From: Clostridia bacterium
GTDB lineage: Bacteria; Bacillota; Clostridia; TANB77; CAG-508
Assembly (NCBI GenBank): GCA_900752095.1
Contig: CAADUD010000189.1
Location: 1-5,469, forward strand
DNA: 5,469 nt
Reading direction: 5' to 3'
Shown: positions 1 to 5,465 of the stretch, piece by piece
How positions within the stretch are numbered: position 1 is the first letter of the stretch
Layout of the letters: each line of letters starts with the position of its first letter
Program-made: the position numbers and the translations under genes
The notes under the pieces: model-generated
Told to the model about the DNA's origin: nothing
Database searches by the model: none
The model's input: the letters and a program-made list of their open reading frames with translations, nothing else

Positions 1-1
1 T

Positions 2-2143
2 AAAATTATTAATAATAAAGAAACAGATGTAGAAAAAGTAGATGAGAAGGGAAACTATATTATTACCGTACCAGAAGGATATAAATTTCAAATTCATATT
101 AATGAATATGATGACGTAAAAGTAGATTATATAGGAAAAGAAGACAAACTATTGCCATATATAAATGAGATGAAAGTAATAAGCCAAACAACTAATAGTG
201 TAGAACTACAAGTAAGTGTAAGTAGATTAAATGGAGGAAGCTTAAATTATTATTACAAAGTAAAAGAAGCACCAGATGAAGATTATCAATTGCTAAAAGG
301 AGAAACAACAGAATTAACAGCAAGTATAAGCGGTTTAACAGACAAAACAACTTATGAAATAAAAGTAGAAGCAACCAATGAAAATGGAACAACAGAAAAA
401 GAAATAGAAGTACTAATAGGAGAACTAAAAGGAACGATAAGACAAAAAGGAGAAACGGTATGGAATAATGGAACAGCAACGATTTATTTAGAAACAGATG
501 TAGCAAATGTAGAAATATTATATCAAGTAAATATTATAGGAGAAGTATATAAACCATATAATGATGAAGAAGGACTAACAGGACTAAAATACGGAGATAC
601 CATATTTGCCGTATTAAGTGATGGAACAAATATAAGTGACTACACTAGTATTAATATTAGAGACACAATAGCACCACAACAAGCAGCAATTAATCTAAGC
701 GCAACAACAGCAAAAGAAGGGGAAAGTATAACAGCAACAGTAACCCATACAGATAAGGAAAGTGGAGTAGCAATTACTAATTGTAAATGGCTATATAACA
801 CAACAAGTACGCCAATAGGAACAGAAGAAGGAAGTTATATAGGAGGAAGTTTTAGCAGTAATGGACAAGGTATTTCTTTAACAGCAGCAACAGCAGGAAC
901 CTACTATTTACATGTACTAACAGTAGATGTAGCAGGAAATAAAACAGAAAGCATATCAAATGCTGTGACAGTAGAAAAGAAAATAGTAGCAGATGGAAGT
1001 TTTAGTGAAGAAAAAGGGGCAAACACACCAGACTTAGCAGATGGAGCATTTACGCCAATTAAATGGGTAAATGGAAATCCAGTAGAAACAACGCCAGATG
1101 ATCCAGAATGGTACGATTATAGTACAACTGCAAAGAAATGGGCAAATGCGATAACTAGTGACGGAAGTATGTGGGTATGGATACCAAGATATGCTTATCA
1201 AATAAGTAGCAATTACCATACAAATAGTACCAGTGGAGGAACCATCAATATTAAATTCATGAAAGGTACCACAAATGAAGCAGCAGATGGAACAAAAACA
1301 TGGAGTAATAGCAGTGGACAAGGAAAATGGAATATCCATCCAGGATTTAATTACAGTAGTACAGCAGAAGGGTTATGGGTAGCAAAATTTGAAGCAAGTA
1401 GAAGTAATGCAACAGCAAGCAATGCAGGAAGTGGAAATACAATTAAAATTCAACCAGGAGTGCAAAGCTGGAGAAATATAACAGTAAATGATATTTATAC
1501 AACATGCTTAAATTATGATAGCAATACATTAGGAAATACAAACTTAAACAGCCATATGATGAAAAACAGTGAATGGGGAGCAGTAGCATATTTAGCTCAA
1601 AGTGCATATGGAAAAAATTCAGAAGTATGGATTAATCCAAATAGTAATTTTATTACAGGACAAGCAGGAAGTAGTGGAAGTGCAAGTTCTAACACAAGTA
1701 CTTCAAAATATAATAGCGGAAATGGACCAAAGGCAAGTACCACAGGAAACGTGTATGGAATATATGATATGAGTGGAGGAACGATGGAACTAGTGGCAGC
1801 ATATCTTGCTAATAGTCCAAATATAAGATATGGAACAAGCTTAGTTAACGGAGCAGATTATACGAAAGACGTTTATACTGGCAGTGGAATTACAGCGTCA
1901 GAGTATTATGAAGCAAATGCAAATGTGTATGGAGATGCTATATACGAAACTTCAATTTATGGTAACAATAGAGATCAAGCTTGGTACAAGGCAACTTCTT
2001 ATTATCCTGTTTGGAATGAACCATTCTTTCTTCGAGGTGGTGCTTATTCAGATGGAAATGGGGCCAATTTGTTTGCTTTTGACGGAAGAGACGGAGATGT
2101 TTATGAATATGATGGCTTCCGTCCAGTCTTAATAGCATTATAA
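2..2143 (+). CDS. Modular surface protein with C-terminal lectin/FGE-fold domain (5' partial)
   Basis: The frame is open from base 2 to the TAA at 2141-2143, giving 713 residues, so the true start lies upstream of the window. A TTG at 152 is internal and has no ribosome binding site. Numbering from base 2: residues 1-50 are a linker; about 53-139 are fibronectin-III-like (YYYKVKEAP, a Y-E-I-K-V strand, NENG turn); about 140-220 form another beta-rich module; about 221-328 are Ig-like, opening with DTIAP and closing with DVAGN. Residues about 349-713 match the formylglycine-generating-enzyme / C-type-lectin superfamily: MWVWIPRYAYQ (390), LWVAKFEAS, NSEWGAVAYL, GNVYGIYDMSGG (582), LRGG (about 677) and the closing GFRPVL (705). 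Only two cysteines are visible, and neither lies in the C-terminal part where the FGE catalytic pair would be, so I infer binding rather than catalysis. An exported adhesin or receptor is likely. The missing N-terminus may be a pilin-like helix as in the gene at 2993. Codon use changes near the 3' end. Confidence 0.85.
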   Translation, partial: KIINNKETDVEKVDEKGNYIITVPEGYKFQIHINEYDDVKVDYIGKEDKLLPYINEMKVISQTTNSVELQVSVSRLNGGSLNYYYKVKEAPDEDYQLLKGETTELTASISGLTDKTTYEIKVEATNENGTTEKEIEVLIGELKGTIRQKGETVWNNGTATIYLETDVANVEILYQVNIIGEVYKPYNDEEGLTGLKYGDTIFAVLSDGTNISDYTSINIRDTIAPQQAAINLSATTAKEGESITATVTHTDKESGVAITNCKWLYNTTSTPIGTEEGSYIGGSFSSNGQGISLTAATAGTYYLHVLTVDVAGNKTESISNAVTVEKKIVADGSFSEEKGANTPDLADGAFTPIKWVNGNPVETTPDDPEWYDYSTTAKKWANAITSDGSMWVWIPRYAYQISSNYHTNSTSGGTINIKFMKGTTNEAADGTKTWSNSSGQGKWNIHPGFNYSSTAEGLWVAKFEASRSNATASNAGSGNTIKIQPGVQSWRNITVNDIYTTCLNYDSNTLGNTNLNSHMMKNSEWGAVAYLAQSAYGKNSEVWINPNSNFITGQAGSSGSASSNTSTSKYNSGNGPKASTTGNVYGIYDMSGGTMELVAAYLANSPNIRYGTSLVNGADYTKDVYTGSGITASEYYEANANVYGDAIYETSIYGNNRDQAWYKATSYYPVWNEPFFLRGGAYSDGNGANLFAFDGRDGDVYEYDGFRPVLIAL

Positions 2144-2170
2144 ATTATCTTTAAAAATGAATAAAAAAAT

Positions 2171-2217
2171 AAAAATTCTCCATTCTAATAATAGATACTT
2201 TTTAATGGAGGATTTTT
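2171..2217 (+). terminator. Hairpin terminator that also masks the next gene's RBS
   Basis: Bases 2171-2184 pair with 2204-2217 in a 14-bp stem containing one G-U pair, with a 19-nt loop. An A-tract precedes it, and the 3' arm ends in five T. It starts 27 bases after the stop of the upstream surface-protein gene, the usual place for an intrinsic terminator. The core GGAG/CTCC pairing includes the GGAGG used by the DUF5665 gene, so an RNA reading through would hide that ribosome binding site. The stem is A/T-heavy at its base, and the T-tract lies partly inside the stem, so termination strength is uncertain. Confidence 0.6.
2207..2211 (+). promoter_or_regulatory. Shine-Dalgarno site of the DUF5665 gene
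   Basis: GGAGG is spaced 7 bases from the GTG at 2219, which is ideal. It supports GTG at 2219 over the in-frame ATG at 2237, which has no such site at that distance. The motif is fully inside the 3' arm of the 2171-2217 hairpin. Confidence 0.75.
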
Positions 2218-2218
2218 C

Positions 2219-2509
2219 GTGTTTAAGAAAAATAAAATGGAAAAATTACTATTAAAGAATTTAGAACAATTAAATTATACTCTCACAAAAAATAACATAT
2301 TGGAACTAGCAGAGTTGTTAGGAAATAAGAAAAAACTTTTATTTCGTAATTTATTAAGTGGAATGGCAAAAGGAATTGGAATAGGAATTGGCTTTACCAT
2401 ATTAACAGCCATTTTATTAATTATACTCCAAAAAATTGTTGCTTTAAATATTCCAGTCATAGGAGATTATATAGCAGATATTGTAGAAATTGTGGAAAGT
2501 AAGCAATAG
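2219..2509 (+). CDS. DUF5665 family small membrane protein
   Basis: This 96-residue protein starts at GTG. Its layout matches the DUF5665 family of Bacillota: an amphipathic, charged N-terminal part (1-40) with a short ELAELL helix; then NLLSGMAKGIGIGIGFT (44-60), where a glycine-rich stretch leads into one hydrophobic helix (about 53-70); then QKIVALNIPVIGDYIADIV (71-89), the most characteristic block with N-x-P-x-IGD-x-IADIV. The usual family length is about 90-100 residues, so it looks complete. It probably sits in the cytoplasmic membrane with a single pass. No biochemical function is established to my knowledge. It is preceded by a hairpin that covers its ribosome binding site, and no clear promoter of its own is visible just upstream, so expression may come from read-through or from a start inside the previous gene. 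Family assignment is by recalled pattern, not by search. Confidence 0.85.
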   Translation: MFKKNKMEKLLLKNLEQLNYTLTKNNILELAELLGNKKKLLFRNLLSGMAKGIGIGIGFTILTAILLIILQKIVALNIPVIGDYIADIVEIVESKQ

Positions 2510-2663
2510 AGTAAAAGTACTCCTATGGAAAATTTACATTACTAATAACAAAATTATGATAAAAACTATTGAAAATAAAAAGAAATTAGTTTATACTAAA
2601 AACAGTAATAAAACGAAAAAAGCAAAAGGAAAGAGGATAAAAGTGGAAACCCTTGAAATACTA

Positions 2664-2687
2664 AGAGAGAGAGAGAGAGAGAGAGAG
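2664..2687 (+). repeat. (AG)12 dinucleotide microsatellite
   Basis: This is a perfect, uninterrupted run of twelve AG dinucleotides (24 bases), purine on this strand. Runs this long are uncommon in bacterial genomes and are typical substrates for slipped-strand mispairing. The tract lies 155 bases after the DUF5665 stop and 122 bases before the -35 box of the surface-protein promoter. In the one open frame it reads as alternating Arg-Glu; in the other two frames a TAA follows within a few codons of the tract. Confidence 0.95.
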
Positions 2688-2766
2688 TTAACATTTAAGC
2701 CAAAAACTAAAGAAAATTTAGTTTTATTTGTGGTATCTAAATTATATTTAAAATACCAAAATCTAA

Positions 2767-2812
2767 AAGGTGAGTTATGTAAAAAAATACATAATTCATT
2801 TTCTTTTTCTTT
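2767..2812 (+). terminator. Putative Rho-independent terminator before the LRR gene
   Basis: Bases 2771-2781 pair with 2788-2798 (11 bp, one G-U) around an A6 loop. The stem can extend outward to 2767/2802 through two further G-U and two A-T pairs. A T-rich tail follows (2799-2812, two interrupting C). The stem is A/T-rich, so strength is uncertain. It would end transcripts arriving from DUF5665 and insulate the promoter that begins in its tail. Confidence 0.5.
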
Positions 2813-2838
2813 ACATAGAAATAAATAAATAGTATAAT
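2810..2838 (+). promoter_or_regulatory. Sigma-A type promoter of the LRR surface-protein gene
   Basis: TTTACA at 2810-2815 (5 of 6 to TTGACA) and TATAAT at 2833-2838 (6 of 6) are separated by exactly 17 bases. Transcription would begin near 2845, leaving an untranslated leader of roughly 148 bases before the ATG at 2993. In an AT-rich genome TATAAT alone is weak evidence, but the paired boxes with ideal spacing and the position behind a terminator make this the best promoter in the window. Confidence 0.65.
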
Positions 2839-2978
2839 GAAATAAAACAGCATAATATAATATAACACTTATGATAATTGATTACTAACTAATTCGCAAA
2901 AATATTTCTTTATAAATCATTTCCATAAATATAAGAAAGAATAAAAAATAGGCAAAAGAGGAAAAATAAGAAAAACAT

Positions 2979-2984
2979 AGGAGG
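2979..2984 (+). promoter_or_regulatory. Shine-Dalgarno site of the LRR gene
   Basis: A full AGGAGG lies 8 bases before the ATG at 2993. This fixes the start and so confirms that the 38-residue stretch ahead of the membrane helix is translated. Confidence 0.85.
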
Positions 2985-2992
2985 AATATTAA

Positions 2993-4597
2993 ATGAGAAA
3001 TTTTCAAGAAACAAAAAAAATAGGTAAAATAATAGAAGAAAGAAAAAAAAATACTGAAATTAATCCAGATTGGAATATAAACAAAAAAATAAAAAATAAA
3101 CGAGGTATTACTTTAATAGCATTAGTGGTAACTATAGTAATATTATTAATATTGTCCGGCATAACAATAGGAACTTTAATGGGAGATGGAGGAGTTATAA
3201 AAAAAGCACAAGAAGCAAAAAAGACAACTATTGTGTCAGTAATAAAAGAAAATATAGAAATAGATAAATTAGGCAAAGCTTTAGAAAAAGAAGATGGATT
3301 AATAACAGAAGACGAATTAAAAGAAATATTAGAAAAATATGGAGAAATTATTTATGATGAAGATGGAGAAATTATTCAGGGAATTATTGAAAAAGATAAT
3401 GGGTATGAAGTTTTATTACCAAACATTATGGATGGAGTAATCAATCAAAACATTTATGTAAAACTTTATACAAATGGGACATTAGCTTTTAGTAATAATA
3501 AGAAAACAATAATGGAAGGTCAAGAAATAAGCAAGGATTATGGAAATATAAAAGGGAAAGAATATATTCAAATTTCATGGACGACTGAAGAAGGAATCAT
3601 TACTAATACTCCATGGTTTGAAGATAGAAATTTGATAACAAATGCAATATTTTTAGATGAAATTAAGCCAACTTCAACAAGCTTTTGGTTTACAGAATGT
3701 GGAAAGTTAGAAAAAATAGAAACAATAGAAAATTTAAATACTAAATATGTAAAAAATATGGAATTTATGTTTGCAAAATGTGAAGAATTAAAAGAACTAG
3801 ATGTGAGCAAGTTTGACACAAGAAATGTAACATCAATGAAATGTATGTTTATTTATTGTGAAAACCTAATGAATTTAGATGTTAGTAATTTTAATACAAG
3901 TAATGTAACAAATATGAGTGGAATGTTTAATTCATGTAAAAAACTAACTAGTATTAATGTAAATAATTTTAATACGAGTAATGTAACAATAATGGGTGAT
4001 ATGTTTAGAAGTTGTTTAAGCTTAACAAGTATAGATGTAAGTAACTTTAATACAAGTAATGCAACAACTATGTTAGGTATGTTTTTGGGTTGTACAAGTC
4101 TTACTAGCTTAGATGTTAGTAATTTTGATACTAGTAATGTTACTAATATGCAAGGAATGTTTTTTGGAATCAATTTTAGTGGTGAAATTAAAGGTTTAGA
4201 AAAATTTAATACAAGTAAAGTTACGGATATGAGTTTAATGTTTTATGAATGTAGAAATCTAACAAATATAAACTTAAAAAATTTCGATACAAGCAATGTA
4301 ACTAATATGGAGGCTATGTTTTATAGATGCCTTCAACTTACTAATTTGGGTGTTAGTAGTTTTAATACTAGTAAAGTTACTAATATGAAAAATATGTTTT
4401 GTGAATGTACCAATATTAGCACTTTAGATTTAAGTAACTTTGATACAAGTAAAGTTACAAGTATGGACTATATGTTTCAAAACGATACGAAACTAAATAC
4501 TATTTATGTAGGTTCTGAGTGGATAATAAACAATAATACGAGTACAACTAATATGTTTAATGGTTGTGGAACATCTAATGTGACAGTAAAACAATAA
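2993..4597 (+). CDS. Pilin-like-anchored BspA-type (DUF285) leucine-rich repeat surface protein
   Basis: The protein has 534 residues. Residues 1-38 are a long, charged, cytoplasm-facing leader ending in KNKRG. Residues 39-63 are a hydrophobic helix (ITLIALVVTIVILLILSG) like the prepilin-type N-terminal domain, but position +5 after the putative G38/I39 processing site is Ala rather than the Glu of classical type IV pilins. Residues 64-130 are acidic and helical (KKAQEAKK, EDELKEILEKYGE). Residues about 150-247 form a cap (LYTNGTLAFSNN, TPWFEDRN, SFWFTECGKLEKIE) that commonly precedes DUF285 repeats. From residue 248 onward come ten repeats of the form F-D/N-T-S-N/K-V-T-x-M-x-x-MF-x-x-C-x-x-L, then a short degenerate end. 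There is no LPXTG motif or C-terminal membrane anchor, so attachment would rely on the N-terminal helix. DUF285/BspA-type proteins are known as adhesins and host-binding surface proteins; the ligand here is unknown. The gene has its own promoter and terminator. Confidence 0.9.
   Translation: MRNFQETKKIGKIIEERKKNTEINPDWNINKKIKNKRGITLIALVVTIVILLILSGITIGTLMGDGGVIKKAQEAKKTTIVSVIKENIEIDKLGKALEKEDGLITEDELKEILEKYGEIIYDEDGEIIQGIIEKDNGYEVLLPNIMDGVINQNIYVKLYTNGTLAFSNNKKTIMEGQEISKDYGNIKGKEYIQISWTTEEGIITNTPWFEDRNLITNAIFLDEIKPTSTSFWFTECGKLEKIETIENLNTKYVKNMEFMFAKCEELKELDVSKFDTRNVTSMKCMFIYCENLMNLDVSNFNTSNVTNMSGMFNSCKKLTSINVNNFNTSNVTIMGDMFRSCLSLTSIDVSNFNTSNATTMLGMFLGCTSLTSLDVSNFDTSNVTNMQGMFFGINFSGEIKGLEKFNTSKVTDMSLMFYECRNLTNINLKNFDTSNVTNMEAMFYRCLQLTNLGVSSFNTSKVTNMKNMFCECTNISTLDLSNFDTSKVTSMDYMFQNDTKLNTIYVGSEWIINNNTSTTNMFNGCGTSNVTVKQ
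3734..4516 (+). repeat. Array of ten 78-nt units encoding BspA-type leucine-rich repeats
   Basis: Units begin at 3734, 3812, 3890, 3968, 4046, 4124, 4205, 4283, 4361 and 4439. All are 78 bases (26 residues) except the sixth, which is 81. Each opens with Phe-Asp/Asn-Thr (the first with Leu-Asn-Thr) and carries a conserved M-x-x-MF. A cysteine at unit position 16 is present in all but units 6 and 10. Unit 6 replaces the usual second half with a sequence rich in Gly and charge. The units are clearly diverged in DNA, so this is an old protein repeat and not a fresh tandem duplication. Confidence 0.9.
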
Positions 4598-4618
4598 ATA
4601 TAAGCTTATTTAAAAATC

Positions 4619-4661
4619 ATAGGAAAATGAAAAAATCTTCATTTTCCTATTTATTTTTTTT
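4619..4661 (+). terminator. Rho-independent terminator after the LRR gene
   Basis: A perfect 13-bp stem (4619-4631 with 4638-4650, ATAGGAAAATGAA and its complement) encloses a 6-base loop. It is followed by a T-tract with one A (4651-4661). It begins 21 bases after the stop codon at 4597 and is the clearest terminator in the window. Confidence 0.9.
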
Positions 4662-4678
4662 ATAATTTTATATATAAT
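4650..4678 (+). promoter_or_regulatory. Weak promoter candidate upstream of pgsA
   Basis: TATAAT at 4673-4678 is a perfect -10 box. Seventeen bases upstream lies TTTATT (4650-4655), a poor -35 that overlaps the tail of the preceding terminator. The region is so AT-rich that chance matches are expected. pgsA must be transcribed from somewhere in 4651-4802, since the upstream terminator is strong. Confidence 0.3.
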
Positions 4679-4729
4679 GTACTACAGTAAAACATATTAT
4701 AAAAATAAGTAAAATATTTAGTATAAACT

Positions 4730-4746
4730 TTGTAAATCAATTACAA
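4730..4746 (+). promoter_or_regulatory. 17-bp palindrome upstream of pgsA, possible operator
   Basis: TTGTAAATCAATTACAA is an 8-1-8 dyad with seven of eight positions paired. It lies 56 bases before the pgsA start, where a repressor could act on the pgsA promoter. The size and shape resemble binding sites of dimeric winged-helix regulators, but I cannot match it to a named consensus. Chance palindromes are common in AT-rich DNA. Confidence 0.35.
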
Positions 4747-4802
4747 TAAACTTATTCAAACTAATTCAAAATGAAATTTCAAATAAAAAGGACGGAAAAA
4801 GT

Positions 4803-5402
4803 ATGAATTTAGCCAATAAACTAACCATTTTAAGAATTTTATTAGTACCACTTATGGTAATTATTCCATTTTTTAATATCCAGGGGAATTTGTGGGAAAT
4901 TCCAATTACATACATTATTATAGACATTATATTTGTTATTGCAGCCCTAACAGATAAGTTAGATGGACATATTGCAAGAAGTAGAAATCAAATTACTACC
5001 TTTGGAAAATTTTTAGACCCAATTGCAGATAAAATTGTAGTAGTAACAGCAATGATTATGCTTGTAGAATTTGGACATTTACCAGCATGGATTCCTATAA
5101 TTGTTATTTTAAGAGAATTTGTGGTATCTGGTTATCGTTTAATTGCTGTACAAAAGCAAGGAAATGTCATAGCAGCGAATATGTGGGGAAAACTAAAAAC
5201 AGTAACACAAATGGTAGCAGTTGCGTTAGCTTTTTTAGATCCTAATCCATTTGGAACTATTTTTGAAGGAAATTTAAGTGGTTTTCCTTTTGTTATGAAT
5301 TTGCTTGTTACTCTTCTAATGAGCATTTCAGTTGTAGCAACAATCTTCTCTGGTTGGGAGTATTTAAAAGGCGGAAAAGAACTGTTTAAAAATTCTTTAT
5401 AA
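4803..5402 (+). CDS. pgsA: CDP-diacylglycerol-glycerol-3-phosphate 3-phosphatidyltransferase
   Basis: This 199-residue integral membrane enzyme transfers the phosphatidyl group from CDP-diacylglycerol to glycerol-3-phosphate, giving phosphatidylglycerol phosphate, the committed step toward phosphatidylglycerol and cardiolipin. The CDP-alcohol phosphotransferase signature D-x2-D-G-x2-A-R-x8-G-x3-D-x3-D is complete: D51, D54, G55, A58, R59, G68, D72 and D76. The N-terminus MNLANKLTILRILLVPLMV is typical of PgsA, as is REFVVSGYRLIA (about 103-114), which distinguishes it from phosphatidylserine and cardiolipin synthases. About six hydrophobic segments are visible (near 8-24, 34-50, 77-90, 93-112, 130-146 and 163-186). 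Length is normal for the family. The start ATG is preceded by AAGGA at 4788-4792, 10 bases away, a modest site. The gene stands alone here, 205 bases after the LRR gene and separated from it by a terminator. A 17-bp palindrome lies just upstream. Confidence 0.95.
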   Translation: MNLANKLTILRILLVPLMVIIPFFNIQGNLWEIPITYIIIDIIFVIAALTDKLDGHIARSRNQITTFGKFLDPIADKIVVVTAMIMLVEFGHLPAWIPIIVILREFVVSGYRLIAVQKQGNVIAANMWGKLKTVTQMVAVALAFLDPNPFGTIFEGNLSGFPFVMNLLVTLLMSISVVATIFSGWEYLKGGKELFKNSL

Positions 5403-5436
5403 ACATGAAATTAAAAAACATAAAAGTAAATAAAAA

Positions 5437-5465
5437 TTGAAATCAAGACTAAATTTTAACATGAT
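5437..5465 (+). promoter_or_regulatory. Faint promoter-like pair at the window end
   Basis: TTGAAA (5437-5442) and CATGAT (5460-5465, 4 of 6 to TATAAT) are 17 bases apart. This could drive a gene beyond the window. The match is weak and the downstream gene is not visible. Confidence 0.2.

Larger units (their letters stand above)
2510..2992 (+). other. Intergenic region without a convincing gene
   Basis: This 483-base stretch is lysine-codon-rich and A-rich, with no recognisable protein family. It contains, in order: a short hairpin overlapping the DUF5665 stop codon but lacking a T-tract; the (AG)12 tract (2664-2687); a terminator-like hairpin (2767-2812); a strong sigma-A type promoter (2810-2838); and a purine-rich leader of about 150 bases ending in the AGGAGG of the leucine-rich-repeat gene. 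One frame is open across the AG tract to 2828, but it runs through the hairpin and into the promoter, so I do not call it a gene. Confidence 0.6.

Noticed and set aside
152..154. TTG as the start of the first gene
   Set aside because: The frame is open upstream to base 2, there is no Shine-Dalgarno before 152, and the upstream residues continue the protein sensibly. The gene is cut by the window edge.
2079..2107. TTGACG-17-TATGAA promoter-like pair inside the lectin-domain coding sequence
   Set aside because: It lies in coding sequence that encodes the GFR-proximal ligand face and has only a 4 of 6 match at -10. It could in principle serve DUF5665 but has no independent support.
2506..2526. 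Small hairpin at the DUF5665 stop codon (GAGTA/TACTC core, with a bulged C beyond it)
   Set aside because: The core stem is only five pairs, and no T-tract follows, so it is not a convincing terminator.
2490..2828. Open frame of 112 codons (or 61 from GTG 2643, with AGAGG upstream) crossing the AG tract
   Set aside because: It is low-complexity and Lys-rich, matches no family, and the AG tract alone supplies an Arg-Glu run. Its end runs through a terminator-like hairpin and into the -35 box of the next promoter. The first start overlaps the DUF5665 gene without its own RBS.
2144..2992. Template repeat or reverse transcriptase of a diversity-generating retroelement
   Set aside because: I looked for a copy of the RGG-GFR segment and for an RT-like protein downstream of the lectin-fold gene; neither is present in the window.
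3853..4173. Long minus-strand open frame within the LRR array
   Set aside because: It is a shadow of the repeat: biased AT-rich codons on the + strand leave the antisense frame open. Its Leu/Val-rich repeats mirror the sense repeats and have no RBS.
3734..4516. Regular 78-nt periodicity as a possible CRISPR array or satellite
   Set aside because: The units are in frame, diverged in DNA but conserved in protein, and encode DUF285 leucine-rich repeats.
5405..5440. Short ATG frame after pgsA
   Set aside because: It has only eleven codons, is Lys-rich, and lacks a ribosome binding site.
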